A DNA stretch of 64,000 nt, taken from assembly GCA_903934295.1 (NCBI GenBank), contig CAIZNI010000040.1:62001-126000 (forward strand). Reading direction: 5' to 3'. The position numbers and the translations under genes are program-made. Shown piece after piece: positions 1-9,389 of this stretch. Within the stretch, counting starts at the first letter, position 1, and each line of letters starts with the position of its first letter. This DNA is from an uncultured beta proteobacterium. GTDB lineage: Bacteria; Pseudomonadota; Gammaproteobacteria; Burkholderiales; Burkholderiaceae_E. Below the pieces are notes generated by a model. It saw nothing but the letters and a program-made list of their open reading frames with translations, did no database searches and was not told the DNA's origin.

Positions 1-47
1 CCGTGGCGCGCAAGCACGTGGCCTACAAGGAAACGAAGATCAAGTAA
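1..47 (+). CDS. rpmG: 50S ribosomal protein L33, C-terminal end (partial)
   Basis: Only the last 14 codons are inside the window. They read VARKHVAYKETKIK followed by TAA, which matches the conserved C-terminus of bacterial L33, a small protein of the large ribosomal subunit. The 5' part, including any zinc-binding cysteines, lies outside the window. A strong intrinsic terminator follows about 55 bp later, so this gene ends its transcription unit. The short length leaves a little doubt, but the tail is characteristic. Confidence 0.85.
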   Translation, partial: VARKHVAYKETKIK

Positions 48-74
48 TCAAGCCGGACGCAAGCACCGTCCGCC

Positions 75-97
75 GGCAGTTCCCTCGAGGAACTGCC
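75..97 (+). other. Inverted repeat after rpmG
   Basis: A perfect 9-bp stem (GGCAGTTCC / GGAACTGCC) closes a 5-nt loop directly before the rpmG terminator. No T-run follows it in either direction. It could stabilise the 3' end of the rpmG message or act with the terminator. Confidence 0.5.
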
Positions 98-100
98 ATA

Positions 101-131
101 AAAAAAGCCCCGCTCGATGCGGGGCTTTTTA
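101..131 (+). terminator. Rho-independent terminator of rpmG
   Basis: A 7-bp GC stem (GCCCCGC / GCGGGGC) closes a TCGAT loop. It is preceded by a run of A and followed by five T, so it can also work for transcripts arriving on the minus strand from the desaturase gene, which ends at 231. The position between the convergent ends of rpmG and the desaturase fits a bidirectional terminator. Confidence 0.9.
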
Positions 132-230
132 TTTGGTCGGAATCAGGAAGTGATCGGGGACCAGGAGCGGTCGGGAACCGGGCGCCGCGCCACCCGCGGA
201 CAAAGCCCGGGTGGGGCAGCGGGCCCCGGC

Positions 231-1454
231 TCAGGCGGCGTAACTGCGCACGCGCAGCGCCAGATCCTGCAGCGGCCGCAGGCCACTGGCCTCCGCCCGG
301 GCAAGCCACTGCTGCAACTGTGCCAGCAGCTGTTCCCGGCTCAGCGTGGAGCGCTCCCAGATCGCGGCCAGTTCCTGGCGCATCTCGACCAGCTTGCGCA
401 CGCTGTCACTGGCAGCGAAGACCTCGCCCACTCGCGCCTTCTGGTCGGCGGTCCACTTGCCGGCATCGACCACCAGCCAGTGCCGCGCGGCGGCCAGCTT
501 GGCGCCTTCGGCCTCACTGGCCTGGCGGAGCCGACGGGCGTCCTGCACGCAGGCATTGCGCAGCGAGTCGGCAAACGCCGCCATCATGTCGTAGCGATGG
601 GCAATGACCGCCTGCAACGTGTCGAAGTCGGCAACCGGCCGGGCAGCCGCGAACTTGGGCTTGGGCGCCATCCGGCGAACCGTGGCCAGCCCGAGCATGC
701 TCAGGATCCGGATGTACATCCAGCCGATGTCGAACTCATACCACTTCGAGGACAGCTTGGCGGAGCTGGCGAACGCATGGTGGTTGTTGTGGAGCTCTTC
801 GCCGCCGATGAGGATGCCGATCGGGGAAACATTGCGGCTGGCATCCGGGGAATCCCAGTTGCGGTAGCCCCAGAAGTGGCCGATGCCGTTGATGACGCCA
901 GCGGCGGTGAGCGGAATCCAGATCATCTGGATGGCGAACACGGTGATGCCGATCACCCCGAACAGCATCACGTTCATGATGAGGGTCAGGTAGATGCCCA
1001 GGGTCGATCGCCCGGTGTAAAAGTGCCGCTCGACCCAGTCGTCGGGGCAGCCATGACCAAACTTCTCGACCGTCTCACCGTTGCGGGCCTCGGTCCGGTA
1101 GAGCTCAGCGCCTTCCAGCAGCACCTTCTTGATGCCGCGGGTCTGCGGGCTGTGCGGATCGTCGGGCGTCTCGCAGCGGGCGTGGTGCTTGCGGTGAACC
1201 GCCGCCCACTCGCGGGTGACCATGCCGGTGGACATCCACAACCAGAACCGGAAGACGTGCGAGACGATCGGGTGCAGGTCCAGGGCCCGGTGGGCCTGGC
1301 AACGATGCAGGTAGATGGTGACCGCGGCGATCGTCAGGTGCGTGGCGCCCAGCGTGTAGAGCGCTACCTGCCAGCCGCTGAAGTCGAGAAGTCCGGTATC
1401 CAGAAACGAAAGAACAGCATCAAACAAAATAAGGTCTCCCAGTTGCCCGGTCAT
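231..1454 (-). CDS. Acyl-CoA / acyl-lipid fatty acid desaturase
   Basis: This 407-residue membrane di-iron desaturase probably inserts a cis double bond (delta-9 type) into saturated acyl chains and so adjusts membrane fluidity. All three histidine boxes of the family are present: HRCQAH at residues 50-55, HRKHH at 87-91 and HNNHH at 222-226, with hydrophobic membrane stretches before and between them. The core ends near residue 270. The remaining ~130 residues are an extra charged, probably helical tail. The ATG overlaps the stop of the upstream mechanosensitive channel gene by 4 bp, so the two are translationally coupled. Substrate form (CoA or lipid) cannot be decided from the sequence. 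Confidence 0.9.
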   Translation of the reverse strand: MTGQLGDLILFDAVLSFLDTGLLDFSGWQVALYTLGATHLTIAAVTIYLHRCQAHRALDLHPIVSHVFRFWLWMSTGMVTREWAAVHRKHHARCETPDDPHSPQTRGIKKVLLEGAELYRTEARNGETVEKFGHGCPDDWVERHFYTGRSTLGIYLTLIMNVMLFGVIGITVFAIQMIWIPLTAAGVINGIGHFWGYRNWDSPDASRNVSPIGILIGGEELHNNHHAFASSAKLSSKWYEFDIGWMYIRILSMLGLATVRRMAPKPKFAAARPVADFDTLQAVIAHRYDMMAAFADSLRNACVQDARRLRQASEAEGAKLAAARHWLVVDAGKWTADQKARVGEVFAASDSVRKLVEMRQELAAIWERSTLSREQLLAQLQQWLARAEASGLRPLQDLALRVRSYAA

Positions 1455-2794
1455 GAATGGGGCGAAGTGTACTCCGCAGGCGCCGGGTTCAGTATTCGTA
1501 TTTCGCGTTGCGGGAAGGGAATTTCAATCCCCTCGGAACGCAGGGCCGCCAGAATCGCCCGATTGACGTCGGAGCGGACGGCCTGCCGGCCGACTGTCGG
1601 ATCGGCCAGCGAGAGGGTGAACCCGATCTCGAGCTCCAGGCCGTCGCTGCCGAACGCCTGCAGAAAGGCGGCCGGGGGCGGGTCGGCCAGCACCTTGGGA
1701 TGCGCGCCGGCGATCGCGGCCAGCCTCGGCAGCAGAACATCGAGATCGGTGCCATAGGCGACGGTGACCGCGGTTTTCAGCCGGGACGCCGCCTGCATCG
1801 AGAAGTTCTGGACCGGGTTGGCCATCAGCATCTCGTTGGGCACGATCGATTCCCAGCCCTCGGCCGAGCGGACCACGGTGAAGCGGGTCCGGATCTCGGT
1901 CACCTGCCCATGGTACTTGTCGATGGTGATGAACTCGCCCAGCCGCACCCGGCGCTCGAGCAACACCACGAAACCGCTGATGTAACTGCTGGCGATGCGC
2001 TGCAGACCCAGGCCGATCCCGACCCCCAGGGCGCCGCCGAACACCGACAGCGCGGTGATGTCCAGCCCGACCAGCGACAGCCCGATCAGCACCGCCATCA
2101 GCAGCAGTACCGCGCGCAGGATGCGTCCCAGTACCACCCGCACGCTCATGTCGCCCGCATCGACGGCGAGCAGGCGGGCCTCGAGCACGCCGCCCAGCCA
2201 CAGCGCGGCCAGCAAGGTGGCCATCACCCAGAAGCTCGCCGAGACGATGGTCCACAGCGAGACCTGCTGCTTGCCCACCGGAATCAGCACCGATTCGGCC
2301 AGCGCGATCACATCGCTGCCGTAGCCGGTGATGTACAGGGCCACCGCCACCCACACCAGTGTCACCAGCAAACGCTCGAAGGCGGTGACCGAGGGCGTGC
2401 GGGCGATCTTCGAGATCACATGGACGATGCCGCGCACCACCGCCAGGGCGGCCAGCAGCACCAGCGTGACCTGCAGCAGGTTGGTGTGGTGCCAGATGGC
2501 CAGCAGCGGCCGGGCGAGCATCACCAGGACCGCGGCGAAGGCGGGAAACACCACCCGGCCCAGTGCTGCCCGGGCCCCCTGGGCCGACAGCAGTCCGGTG
2601 CGGCGGGCAGGCGCGGGCGAGCCGGCATCCGATCCGGCCGGCGGCGACTGCCAGCGCGCGATCGCCCAGCGCTCGAGCAGCCACGCCGCCGCCAGACAAA
2701 ACGCCACCGTGGCGAGCTGCCAGATGATGTCGGGCTGCTGCAGGTCGGCCCACAGATCGCGCAGCGTCGAATTCAGCAGGGTATCGGTCTTCAA
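1451..2794 (-). CDS. MscS-family mechanosensitive ion channel
   Basis: A 447-residue inner-membrane protein with an N-terminal region of four to five hydrophobic helices, then a Gly/Ala-rich pore-lining helix near residues 250-270 (segment ALGVGIGLGLQRIASSYISG) and a cytoplasmic beta domain starting around VRLGEFITI. This layout is that of MscS-like channels, which release solutes on hypo-osmotic shock. It is longer than E. coli MscS (286 residues) because of additional N-terminal helices, like YnaI/YbdG-type members. It lies 30 bp after the rsmB-like gene and overlaps the desaturase by 4 bp, giving a possible four-gene unit purN-rsmB-mscS-desaturase. The gating stimulus is inferred from the family. 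Confidence 0.88.
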   Translation of the reverse strand: MKTDTLLNSTLRDLWADLQQPDIIWQLATVAFCLAAAWLLERWAIARWQSPPAGSDAGSPAPARRTGLLSAQGARAALGRVVFPAFAAVLVMLARPLLAIWHHTNLLQVTLVLLAALAVVRGIVHVISKIARTPSVTAFERLLVTLVWVAVALYITGYGSDVIALAESVLIPVGKQQVSLWTIVSASFWVMATLLAALWLGGVLEARLLAVDAGDMSVRVVLGRILRAVLLLMAVLIGLSLVGLDITALSVFGGALGVGIGLGLQRIASSYISGFVVLLERRVRLGEFITIDKYHGQVTEIRTRFTVVRSAEGWESIVPNEMLMANPVQNFSMQAASRLKTAVTVAYGTDLDVLLPRLAAIAGAHPKVLADPPPAAFLQAFGSDGLELEIGFTLSLADPTVGRQAVRSDVNRAILAALRSEGIEIPFPQREIRILNPAPAEYTSPHS

Positions 2795-2824
2795 ACCCGT
2801 TCCTTGTTACCGCATCCGGCGGGA

Positions 2825-4195
2825 TCAGGCCGGCCGCAGCCAGCGCACTGCATAAAAGGAATCGGTGCCGTGCAGATCGGTGCGCAGCACCAGCGCCTCG
2901 GGGTCGACCAGCGGCGCCAGATCGATGCCCTGGCGCGCCAGCACCGCGGCCGCCGGATCGACCCGCCAGTCGGGAAAATCGCGCTCGAAGTCGCGCCGCA
3001 CCGCATCGTTTTCTTCGTCGAGCAGGCTGCAGGTGGCATACACCAGCGCGCCGCCGGGGCGCACCAGTCGGGCCGCGGCCGCCAGGATCGACCGCTGGGT
3101 CGCGGCCAGCGCGGCCAGGCTGGCGGGATCGAAGCGCCACTTCAGGTCGGGATTGCGGCGCAGTGTGCCGGTGCCGCTGCAGGGCGAATCGACCAGCACC
3201 ACATCGGCGCGCCCGGCCAGTCGCTCGAGTTTGAGGTCGTGTTCGTTGTCGATGCCGAAGGGCTGGACATTGCTGGCCCCGGAGCGCGCCAGCCGGGGTC
3301 GCAGGCGGGTCAGGCGCGCGGCCGAGATGTCGCAGGCAAACACCTGGCCGGACCCGCGCATCAGGGCCGCCAGCGCCAGCGTCTTGCCGCCGGCACCGGC
3401 GCAGAAATCGACCACCGTCTGGCCGCGCCGGGGCGCCGCCAGATGCGCGAGCAGTTGGCTGCCGGCGTCCTGGACCTCGACATCGCCGCGCAGGAAAGCC
3501 TGGGTTCGTTCCAGCGCCGGCTTGCCCTGGACCCGCAGCGCCAGCTGGGCCAGCGTCAGCGGTTCGGCGGCGATGCCCTCCCCGGCCAGCGACTGGCGCG
3601 CCGCCGCCAGATCGGTCCGGATCAGGTTGACCCGCAGATCGAGCGGGGCGGGTTCGAGCAGCGAGCGGCCCAGCGACTCGAAGTCCTCGGGCGACAATTG
3701 CGCCGCCAGGCGGCTGGCCAGCCAGTCCGGCAGGCTGAGCCGGATCTCGGGCAGCAGCCCGTCGGTGTCGATCCGCTCGCGGGCGTCATGCACCGCCAGC
3801 AAGCGCTCGGCCAGCGGGCCCTGCCCGCTTTGCGCCAGGTGCGCATACAGCCGGCGATGGCGCAGGATGTCGTACAGACGCTCGGCCACCCGGCCCCGGT
3901 CGGCGCGGCCCATCTCGGGATGCTCGGCGAAGAAACGCCGCAGCGCCACATCGGCCGGTTCGGTGAAACGCAGCAAAGCGGTGAGCGCGGCGGCTTCGCG
4001 CGATCCCGTGGCCCGCTCGCGCGGACGTGCCTCGTCGCCGCGCGCGCGGGAATCGCCGGCGCGCTTGCCCGCACTGTCCCTGTCGCGCTTGCCCGCACTG
4101 TCGCGCTTGCCCCCCGGCCCGCGCCCGCGCGACGTCGCCGACGCTCGGCTGCCCGACTTCGGCGGCCCGCCGCCGCCCGGCTTGCCCGCCTTCAT
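2825..4195 (-). CDS. RsmB/NOP2-family RNA (cytosine-5) methyltransferase
   Basis: A SAM-dependent m5C RNA methyltransferase of 456 residues, most like 16S rRNA methylase RsmB. The SAM-binding motif DFCAGAGGKT is at 263-272, the catalytic-pair cysteines are Cys339 in DSPCSGTG and Cys389 in ATCS, and basic segments typical of RNA binding lie between. A poorly conserved NusB-like region may occupy residues 70-170. The first ~60 residues are a Lys/Arg/Gly/Ser-rich disordered extension with in-frame repeats. The start codon overlaps the purN stop by 4 bp. The exact target base is an inference from the family. Confidence 0.85.
   Translation of the reverse strand: MKAGKPGGGGPPKSGSRASATSRGRGPGGKRDSAGKRDRDSAGKRAGDSRARGDEARPRERATGSREAAALTALLRFTEPADVALRRFFAEHPEMGRADRGRVAERLYDILRHRRLYAHLAQSGQGPLAERLLAVHDARERIDTDGLLPEIRLSLPDWLASRLAAQLSPEDFESLGRSLLEPAPLDLRVNLIRTDLAAARQSLAGEGIAAEPLTLAQLALRVQGKPALERTQAFLRGDVEVQDAGSQLLAHLAAPRRGQTVVDFCAGAGGKTLALAALMRGSGQVFACDISAARLTRLRPRLARSGASNVQPFGIDNEHDLKLERLAGRADVVLVDSPCSGTGTLRRNPDLKWRFDPASLAALAATQRSILAAAARLVRPGGALVYATCSLLDEENDAVRRDFERDFPDWRVDPAAAVLARQGIDLAPLVDPEALVLRTDLHGTDSFYAVRWLRPA
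4049..4111 (-). repeat. In-frame repeat in the basic N-terminus of the RNA methyltransferase
   Basis: The gene's 5' end contains near-identical 18-22 bp repeats that encode recurring GKR-x-DSA/GDS blocks (residues about 29-49). They lie in the low-complexity extension ahead of the folded domains. Such repeats change copy number easily, so the extension may vary in length between strains. Confidence 0.65.
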
Positions 4196-4884
4196 GCCGC
4201 CTCCGGCATCAGCATCAGCAGCGGGTCATGGTCCGCCGGGGCATCGCGCCAGTGCGAGCGGCAGCCGTCGATCGCGATGCGTCCTTCGAGGAGCCCGCGC
4301 AGAACCACCGGATACAGGCGGTGCTCGGCGCGCAGCACCCGCTTGGCCAGCCGCTCCTCGTCATCGTCCGGCAGCACCGGCACCACCGCCTGCGCCAGGA
4401 TCGGACCGCTGTCGAGGGCCTCGGTGACCAGATGCACCGTCGCGCCATGCACCTTCACCCCCGCGGCCAGCGCCTGCCGGTGGGTTCGCAGCCCGGCGAA
4501 GGCCGGCAGCAGCGACGGATGGATATTGACGAGACGCCCGGCAAAGCGCTGCACGAAGTCCGTCGACAGGATGCGCAGGTAGCCGGCCAGAATGATCCAG
4601 TCGCAGGCGAGTTCATCCAGGCAGCCGGCGAGCGCCCGATCGTGGTCGGCGCGCGTCAGATCCGGGGACAGGGGCAGGATTCGGACCGGCAGGCCCAGGC
4701 CGCGAGCCGCCTGGATGCCGGCGATGTCGTCGCGATGGGCGATCACCGCGACAATGACGGCCGGCCAGTGCTCGGTGCGGGCCGCCTCAGCGATGGCCTG
4801 CATGTTCGAACCGCGGCCGGAGATCAGAATGGCGAGCCGCTGGACGGGCGTGCGGCCGGCTGGATCCATAGGGGGCATTTGCAT
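4192..4884 (-). CDS. purN: Phosphoribosylglycinamide formyltransferase (GART)
   Basis: PurN transfers a formyl group from 10-formyl-tetrahydrofolate to GAR in step three of purine synthesis. The 230-residue product has the N-terminal phosphate-binding stretch ISGRGSN (21-27) and the catalytic triad of the family: Asn120 and His122 in NIHPSLLPAF, and Asp158 in LDSGPI. Three in-frame ATGs (codons 1, 3 and 6) are candidate starts. The first is reported, but the conserved fold only begins near residue 16. It heads the minus-strand run and is divergent from ribF, with 93 bp between them. Confidence 0.95.
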   Translation of the reverse strand: MQMPPMDPAGRTPVQRLAILISGRGSNMQAIAEAARTEHWPAVIVAVIAHRDDIAGIQAARGLGLPVRILPLSPDLTRADHDRALAGCLDELACDWIILAGYLRILSTDFVQRFAGRLVNIHPSLLPAFAGLRTHRQALAAGVKVHGATVHLVTEALDSGPILAQAVVPVLPDDDEERLAKRVLRAEHRLYPVVLRGLLEGRIAIDGCRSHWRDAPADHDPLLMLMPEAA

Positions 4885-4932
4885 GGGCGCGATGTTAGCA
4901 CCGGCCCGCCCCCTCGCCTGGCCGGAAAGCCT

Positions 4933-4938
4933 TATAAT
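4933..4938 (+). promoter_or_regulatory. Candidate -10 box for ribF
   Basis: A perfect TATAAT hexamer lies about 40 bp ahead of the ribF start in the short purN/ribF divergent region. No good -35 element is visible at the right distance, so the site is only a candidate. Confidence 0.4.
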
Positions 4939-4977
4939 TCAAAGTTTTACCCACTCGACGCCCGCCCCGATTCCTGC

Positions 4978-5949
4978 ATGAAAGTCTTTCGCCGCCTTCC
5001 CCCCGCCGATGAACGCCGGCCCTGCGCGCTCACCATCGGCAACTTCGATGGCGTCCACCTGGGTCATCAGGCCGTCCTCGCCCGCCTGGTGGCCAACGCC
5101 CGTGAACGCGACCTGCCGGCCTGCGTGCTGACCTTCGAGCCTCATCCGCGCGAGTACTTCGCCCAATCGCACGCGAGCGCCAGCCCGTCGGCGACGAAAG
5201 ACGCGGCCGCCCCCACGGTCCCGATGCGCATCCTGACCGAGCGCGACAAGCTCGACGCGCTCGCCGACTGCGGCATCGACCACGTCTGCATCGCCCACTT
5301 CAACGCCTCGCTGGCGGCCATGACGGCCGAGGACTTCATTGCCGGCGTGCTTCAGGAGGGCCTGCAGGCCCGCTACCTGCTGATCGGCGATGATTTCCGC
5401 TTCGGGGCCCGGCGCCGCGGCGACTTCGACATGCTGAGCGCCCACGCGGCGAATCATGCATTCACGCTGGAACGCATGACCACGGTGGCCCACGAGGGCG
5501 AACGGTACTCGAGCTCGGCGGTGCGCCGGGCGCTGGCGGCGGGCGATCTGGCGCAGGCCCGCGCGCTGCTCGGACGCCCCTACTTCATCTCGGGCCACGT
5601 CATCCACGGGCGCAAGCTCGGGCGCACCCTGGGCTTTCCCACCCTCAACATCCGGGTGCCCTTCGACAACCCGGCCGTCTCGGGCATCTTCATCGTCCAA
5701 GTCCACGGCCTGGGCGAGCGGCCGCTGCCGGCGGTGGCCAGCCTGGGCACGCGCCCGGCGGTCGAGAGCCAGGGCAAGCTGCTGCTCGAGGTCCATGTGT
5801 TCGACTTCAACGCCAGCGTCTACGGTTCGCTGGTGCGGGTGGAGTTCCTGGAGCGGCTGCGCGAAGAACGCCACTACGACAACCTGGATCTGCTCGTCGA
5901 GCAGATCCAACTGGACGCGCGCGCGGCACGCGACCACTTCGGAATCTGA
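4978..5949 (+). CDS. ribF: Bifunctional riboflavin kinase / FAD synthetase
   Basis: RibF phosphorylates riboflavin to FMN and adenylylates FMN to FAD. The 323-residue protein has the nucleotidyltransferase signature [11 protein letters not shown] at residues 21-31 and, in the C-terminal half, the riboflavin kinase motif [14 protein letters not shown]. The start was chosen because MKVFRRLP leads directly into the conserved domain, and longer upstream readings have no support. It is followed after 13 bp by ileS and then lspA, the classical ribF-ileS-lspA order of proteobacteria. Confidence 0.96.
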   Translation: MKVFRRLPPADERRPCALTIGNFDGVHLGHQAVLARLVANARERDLPACVLTFEPHPREYFAQSHASASPSATKDAAAPTVPMRILTERDKLDALADCGIDHVCIAHFNASLAAMTAEDFIAGVLQEGLQARYLLIGDDFRFGARRRGDFDMLSAHAANHAFTLERMTTVAHEGERYSSSAVRRALAAGDLAQARALLGRPYFISGHVIHGRKLGRTLGFPTLNIRVPFDNPAVSGIFIVQVHGLGERPLPAVASLGTRPAVESQGKLLLEVHVFDFNASVYGSLVRVEFLERLREERHYDNLDLLVEQIQLDARAARDHFGI

Positions 5950-5962
5950 CCCAGGAAACACC

Positions 5963-8815
5963 ATGGCCGACGAACCGGCGAAGCCAGCCACCCAGTCCTA
6001 TCGCGACACCCTGAACCTGCCGGACACGCCCTTCCCGATGCGCGGCGATCTGGCGCGCCGCGAGCCGGGCTGGACCCAGCAGTGGCAGGACAAGGGCACC
6101 TACCAGCGCATCCGCCAGGCCTCGGTCGGGCGGCCGCTGTGGGTGCTGCACGACGGCCCGCCCTATGCCAACGGCGACCTGCACATCGGGCACGCGGTCA
6201 ACAAGATCCTCAAGGACATGGTGGTGAAGAGCCGGCAGATGGCCGGTTTCGACGCCCGCTACGTGCCGGGCTGGGACTGCCACGGCATGCCGATCGAGAT
6301 CCAGATCGAGAAGAAGTTCGGCAAGCAGCAGCCACCCGAGCTGGTCCAGGCCCGCTCGCGCGCCTACGCGACCGAGCAGATCGCCCGCCAGAAAAAAGAC
6401 TTCATCCGCCTGGGCGTGCTCGGCGAATGGGACAACCCCTATCTGACGATGGCCCCCGGCAACGAGGCCGATGAACTGCGGCTGCTCGGACGTCTGCTCA
6501 AGGCCGGTTACGTCTTTCGCGGGCTCAAGCCGGTGAACTGGTGCTTTGACTGCGGCTCGGCGCTGGCCGAAGCCGAAGTCGAATACGCCGACAAGACCGA
6601 TGTCGCGGTCGATGTCGGTTTCCCGTTCCTGGCCGAGGAGTCCGCGCGCCTGGCCACGGCCTTCGGGCTGGCGCAGCTGCCCCTCGCGCGCGGCTTCGCG
6701 GTCATCTGGACCACCACCCCCTGGACGCTGCCGGCCAACCAGGCGCTGAACCTGCACCCGGACATCGACTATTCGCTGGTGGCCACCGAGTGGCTCGGCG
6801 CCCCGGCGCTGCTGATACTGGCCACCGACCGGGTGGCCGCCTGCCTGGCCGACTGGCAGCTCACCGGTCAGGTGCTGGCCAGCTGCAAGGGCAGCGCACT
6901 GGACCGGATCCGCTTTCAGCACCCGTTTGCCGACCGTTCCTCGCCGGTCTATCTGGGTGAATACGTCACCATCGACACCGGCACCGGTCTGGTCCACTCA
7001 TCGCCGGCCTACGGCGTCGAGGACTTCCTGTCGTGCAAGCGCTATGGCATGGCCGATACCGATGTGCTGCAGCCGGTGCTGGGCGACGGCACGTATGCGG
7101 CCTCGCTGCCGCTGTTCGGCGGCCAGTTCATCTGGAAAGCCAACCCGGCGATCGTCGAGCACATCCGCGAACAGGGAAACCTGTTCTCGGCGAAAAAATA
7201 CGTGCACAGCTACATGCACTGCTGGCGCCACAAGACGCCGATCATCTATCGCGCCTCCAGCCAGTGGTTCGCCGGCATGGACGTGGCGCCCGCCGACGGC
7301 GGCCCGACCCTGCGCGAGACCGCGCTCAAGGCGGTCGAGGCCACCGCCTTCTATCCGGCCTGGGGCAAGGCCCGGCTGCACGGCATGATCGCCAACCGCC
7401 CCGACTGGACGCTCTCGCGCCAGCGGCAGTGGGGCGTGCCGATGGCCTTCTTTACCCACCGGGAAACCGGCGCCCTGCACCCGCGTACCGACGAGCTCAT
7501 CGAGGAAGTGGCGCGCCGCATCGAGGCCGAGGGCATCGAAGCCTGGCAGCGCCTGGATCCGCGCGAGCTGCTGGGCGATGACGCCGAGCACTACCAGAAG
7601 AACCGCGACACCCTCGACGTCTGGTTCGACTCCGGGTCCACCCACGCCACGGTGCTGCGCGGCTCGCATCGCGAGCAGTCGCACTTCCCCGCCGACATGT
7701 ACCTCGAGGGCAGCGACCAGCACCGCGGCTGGTTCCACTCGTCGCTGCTGACCGCCTCGATGACCGACGGCCGCGCGCCCTACCGGTCGCTGCTCACTCA
7801 CGGCTTCGTCGTCGACGGCGAAGGCCGCAAGATGAGCAAGTCGGTGGGCAATGTGATCGCACCGCAGAAGGTGTCCGACACCCTGGGTGCCGAGATCCTG
7901 CGTCTCTGGGTGGCCGCCACCGACTATTCCGGCGAACTGTCGCTGTCCGACGAGATCCTCAAACGGGTCGTCGAGGGCTACCGACGCATCCGCAACACGC
8001 TGCGCTTCCTGCTGGCCAATCTCGCCGACTTCGACCCCCAGCACCACGCGGTGCCGGTCGACGAGATGCTGGAAATCGATCGCTATGCGCTGGTGCTGGC
8101 CGCGCAGTGGCAGGCCGCGATCGAGGAAGACCTCGCGAAATTCGAATTCCACCCGGTGGTCTCGAAGCTGCAGACCTTCTGCTCCGAAGACCTCGGCGCC
8201 TTCTACCTCGACATCCTCAAGGACCGGCTCTACACCACCGCGGCCGACAGCCGGGCGCGCCGATCGGCCCAGACCGCGCTGCATCACATCACCCACGGGC
8301 TGGTGCGCCTGATGGCACCGATCCTGTCGTTCACCGCCGAGGAAGCCTGGCCGCTGCTGGCCCCGCAACTGCACCGCGAGCAGGGCGAGACCATCTTCAC
8401 CCAGACCTTTCCTGTGTATCCGCAACCGGCCGACGCCCACACGCTGCTGCCCCGGTGGACGCGGATCCGCGAACTGCGCGGGCTGGTGCTCAAGGACATC
8501 GAGGCGCAACGTGCCGGCGGCATCATCGGATCGTCGCTGCAGGCCGAGATCGAACTGCAGGTCGATGCCGAGGATCACGCGCTGCTGGACACCCTGGGCG
8601 ACGACCTGAAGTTCGTGCTGATCACCTCGCGTGCAACGCTCGCGCCGGTCGGCGAAGGCGCCACCGCGGTGCGCGTGCGGCCCAGCCCGCACGCCAAGTG
8701 CGAGCGCTGCTGGCATCTGCGCGACGATGTCGGTCACGACCCCGCCCATCCCACGCTGTGCGGGCGCTGCACCAGCAACCTGTTCGGCGCGGGGGAGACC
8801 CGACGCTTCGCCTGA
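5963..8815 (+). CDS. ileS: Isoleucyl-tRNA synthetase
   Basis: A class I aminoacyl-tRNA synthetase of 950 residues, the usual bacterial length, that charges tRNA-Ile and edits valine. The HIGH motif is at residues 74-77 and KMSKS at 623-627. The C-terminal zinc site is intact, with Cys913, Cys916, Cys933 and Cys936 in CERCWH and LCGRC. The ATG follows an AGGAAA Shine-Dalgarno-like stretch and sits 13 bp after ribF. The zinc site and length place it with the common bacterial type rather than the mupirocin-resistant eukaryote-like type. Confidence 0.97.
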   Translation: MADEPAKPATQSYRDTLNLPDTPFPMRGDLARREPGWTQQWQDKGTYQRIRQASVGRPLWVLHDGPPYANGDLHIGHAVNKILKDMVVKSRQMAGFDARYVPGWDCHGMPIEIQIEKKFGKQQPPELVQARSRAYATEQIARQKKDFIRLGVLGEWDNPYLTMAPGNEADELRLLGRLLKAGYVFRGLKPVNWCFDCGSALAEAEVEYADKTDVAVDVGFPFLAEESARLATAFGLAQLPLARGFAVIWTTTPWTLPANQALNLHPDIDYSLVATEWLGAPALLILATDRVAACLADWQLTGQVLASCKGSALDRIRFQHPFADRSSPVYLGEYVTIDTGTGLVHSSPAYGVEDFLSCKRYGMADTDVLQPVLGDGTYAASLPLFGGQFIWKANPAIVEHIREQGNLFSAKKYVHSYMHCWRHKTPIIYRASSQWFAGMDVAPADGGPTLRETALKAVEATAFYPAWGKARLHGMIANRPDWTLSRQRQWGVPMAFFTHRETGALHPRTDELIEEVARRIEAEGIEAWQRLDPRELLGDDAEHYQKNRDTLDVWFDSGSTHATVLRGSHREQSHFPADMYLEGSDQHRGWFHSSLLTASMTDGRAPYRSLLTHGFVVDGEGRKMSKSVGNVIAPQKVSDTLGAEILRLWVAATDYSGELSLSDEILKRVVEGYRRIRNTLRFLLANLADFDPQHHAVPVDEMLEIDRYALVLAAQWQAAIEEDLAKFEFHPVVSKLQTFCSEDLGAFYLDILKDRLYTTAADSRARRSAQTALHHITHGLVRLMAPILSFTAEEAWPLLAPQLHREQGETIFTQTFPVYPQPADAHTLLPRWTRIRELRGLVLKDIEAQRAGGIIGSSLQAEIELQVDAEDHALLDTLGDDLKFVLITSRATLAPVGEGATAVRVRPSPHAKCERCWHLRDDVGHDPAHPTLCGRCTSNLFGAGETRRFA

Positions 8816-8850
8816 GGCGAACCCGGCGCAACCATCACCGAGGAAAACGC

Positions 8851-9348
8851 TTGGCCCGATCCCGATCCACCTCTCGCTCGATGACCCCCTGGCTGCTGCT
8901 GTCGCTGGTGGTGATCCTGGCCGACCAGCTCACCAAGGTGCTGGTCGTGCGCCGCTTCTCGCTCGGGGAACGGCTCGCGGTCATCCCGGAATTCTTCGAC
9001 CTCACCCTGCTCTACAACCGCGGCGCCGCCTTCAGCTTTCTGGCATCGGCCGGCGGCTGGCAGCGCTGGTTTTTCATCGGCATCGGTGTCGCGGCGGCCG
9101 GATTCATCCTGTACCTGCTGTGGCAGCACGGCTCGCAGCGGCTCTTCGCCACCGGTCTGGCGCTGATCCTGGGGGGCGCGATCGGCAACATCATCGATCG
9201 GATCTGGCATGGCCAGGTCGTCGACTTCCTGCTGGTGTACTGGAAGACCTTCTTCTGGCCTGCGTTCAATGTGGCCGACAGCGCCATCACCCTGGGGGCG
9301 GTGCTGCTCATCCTGGACGAACTGCGGCGGGTGCGCCGCGCCCGTTAG
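8851..9348 (+). CDS. lspA: Lipoprotein signal peptidase (signal peptidase II)
   Basis: An integral membrane aspartyl protease that removes signal peptides from prolipoproteins. The product has four hydrophobic helices and both catalytic aspartate motifs, [10 protein letters not shown] and FNVADSAIT. The start is taken as TTG 8851 because GAGG lies 7 bp before it and the reading gives a short basic N-terminus (165 residues in total), as in many LspA proteins. The alternative is ATG 8881, ten codons in, which has no clear ribosome-binding site. It follows ileS after 35 bp. Confidence 0.94.
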   Translation: MARSRSTSRSMTPWLLLSLVVILADQLTKVLVVRRFSLGERLAVIPEFFDLTLLYNRGAAFSFLASAGGWQRWFFIGIGVAAAGFILYLLWQHGSQRLFATGLALILGGAIGNIIDRIWHGQVVDFLLVYWKTFFWPAFNVADSAITLGAVLLILDELRRVRRAR

Positions 9349-9389
9349 GCGCCGGCCCGGGCTCGCCAAGCCTGTGCTATACAGCCGGC

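Noticed and set aside
1457-4582. A 1041-codon open frame on the plus strand opposite the mscS and rsmB-like genes
   Set aside because: Its product is a low-complexity Gln/Arg/Gly-rich antisense translation with no domain; the minus-strand genes carry all recognisable motifs. Long antisense frames are common at this GC content.
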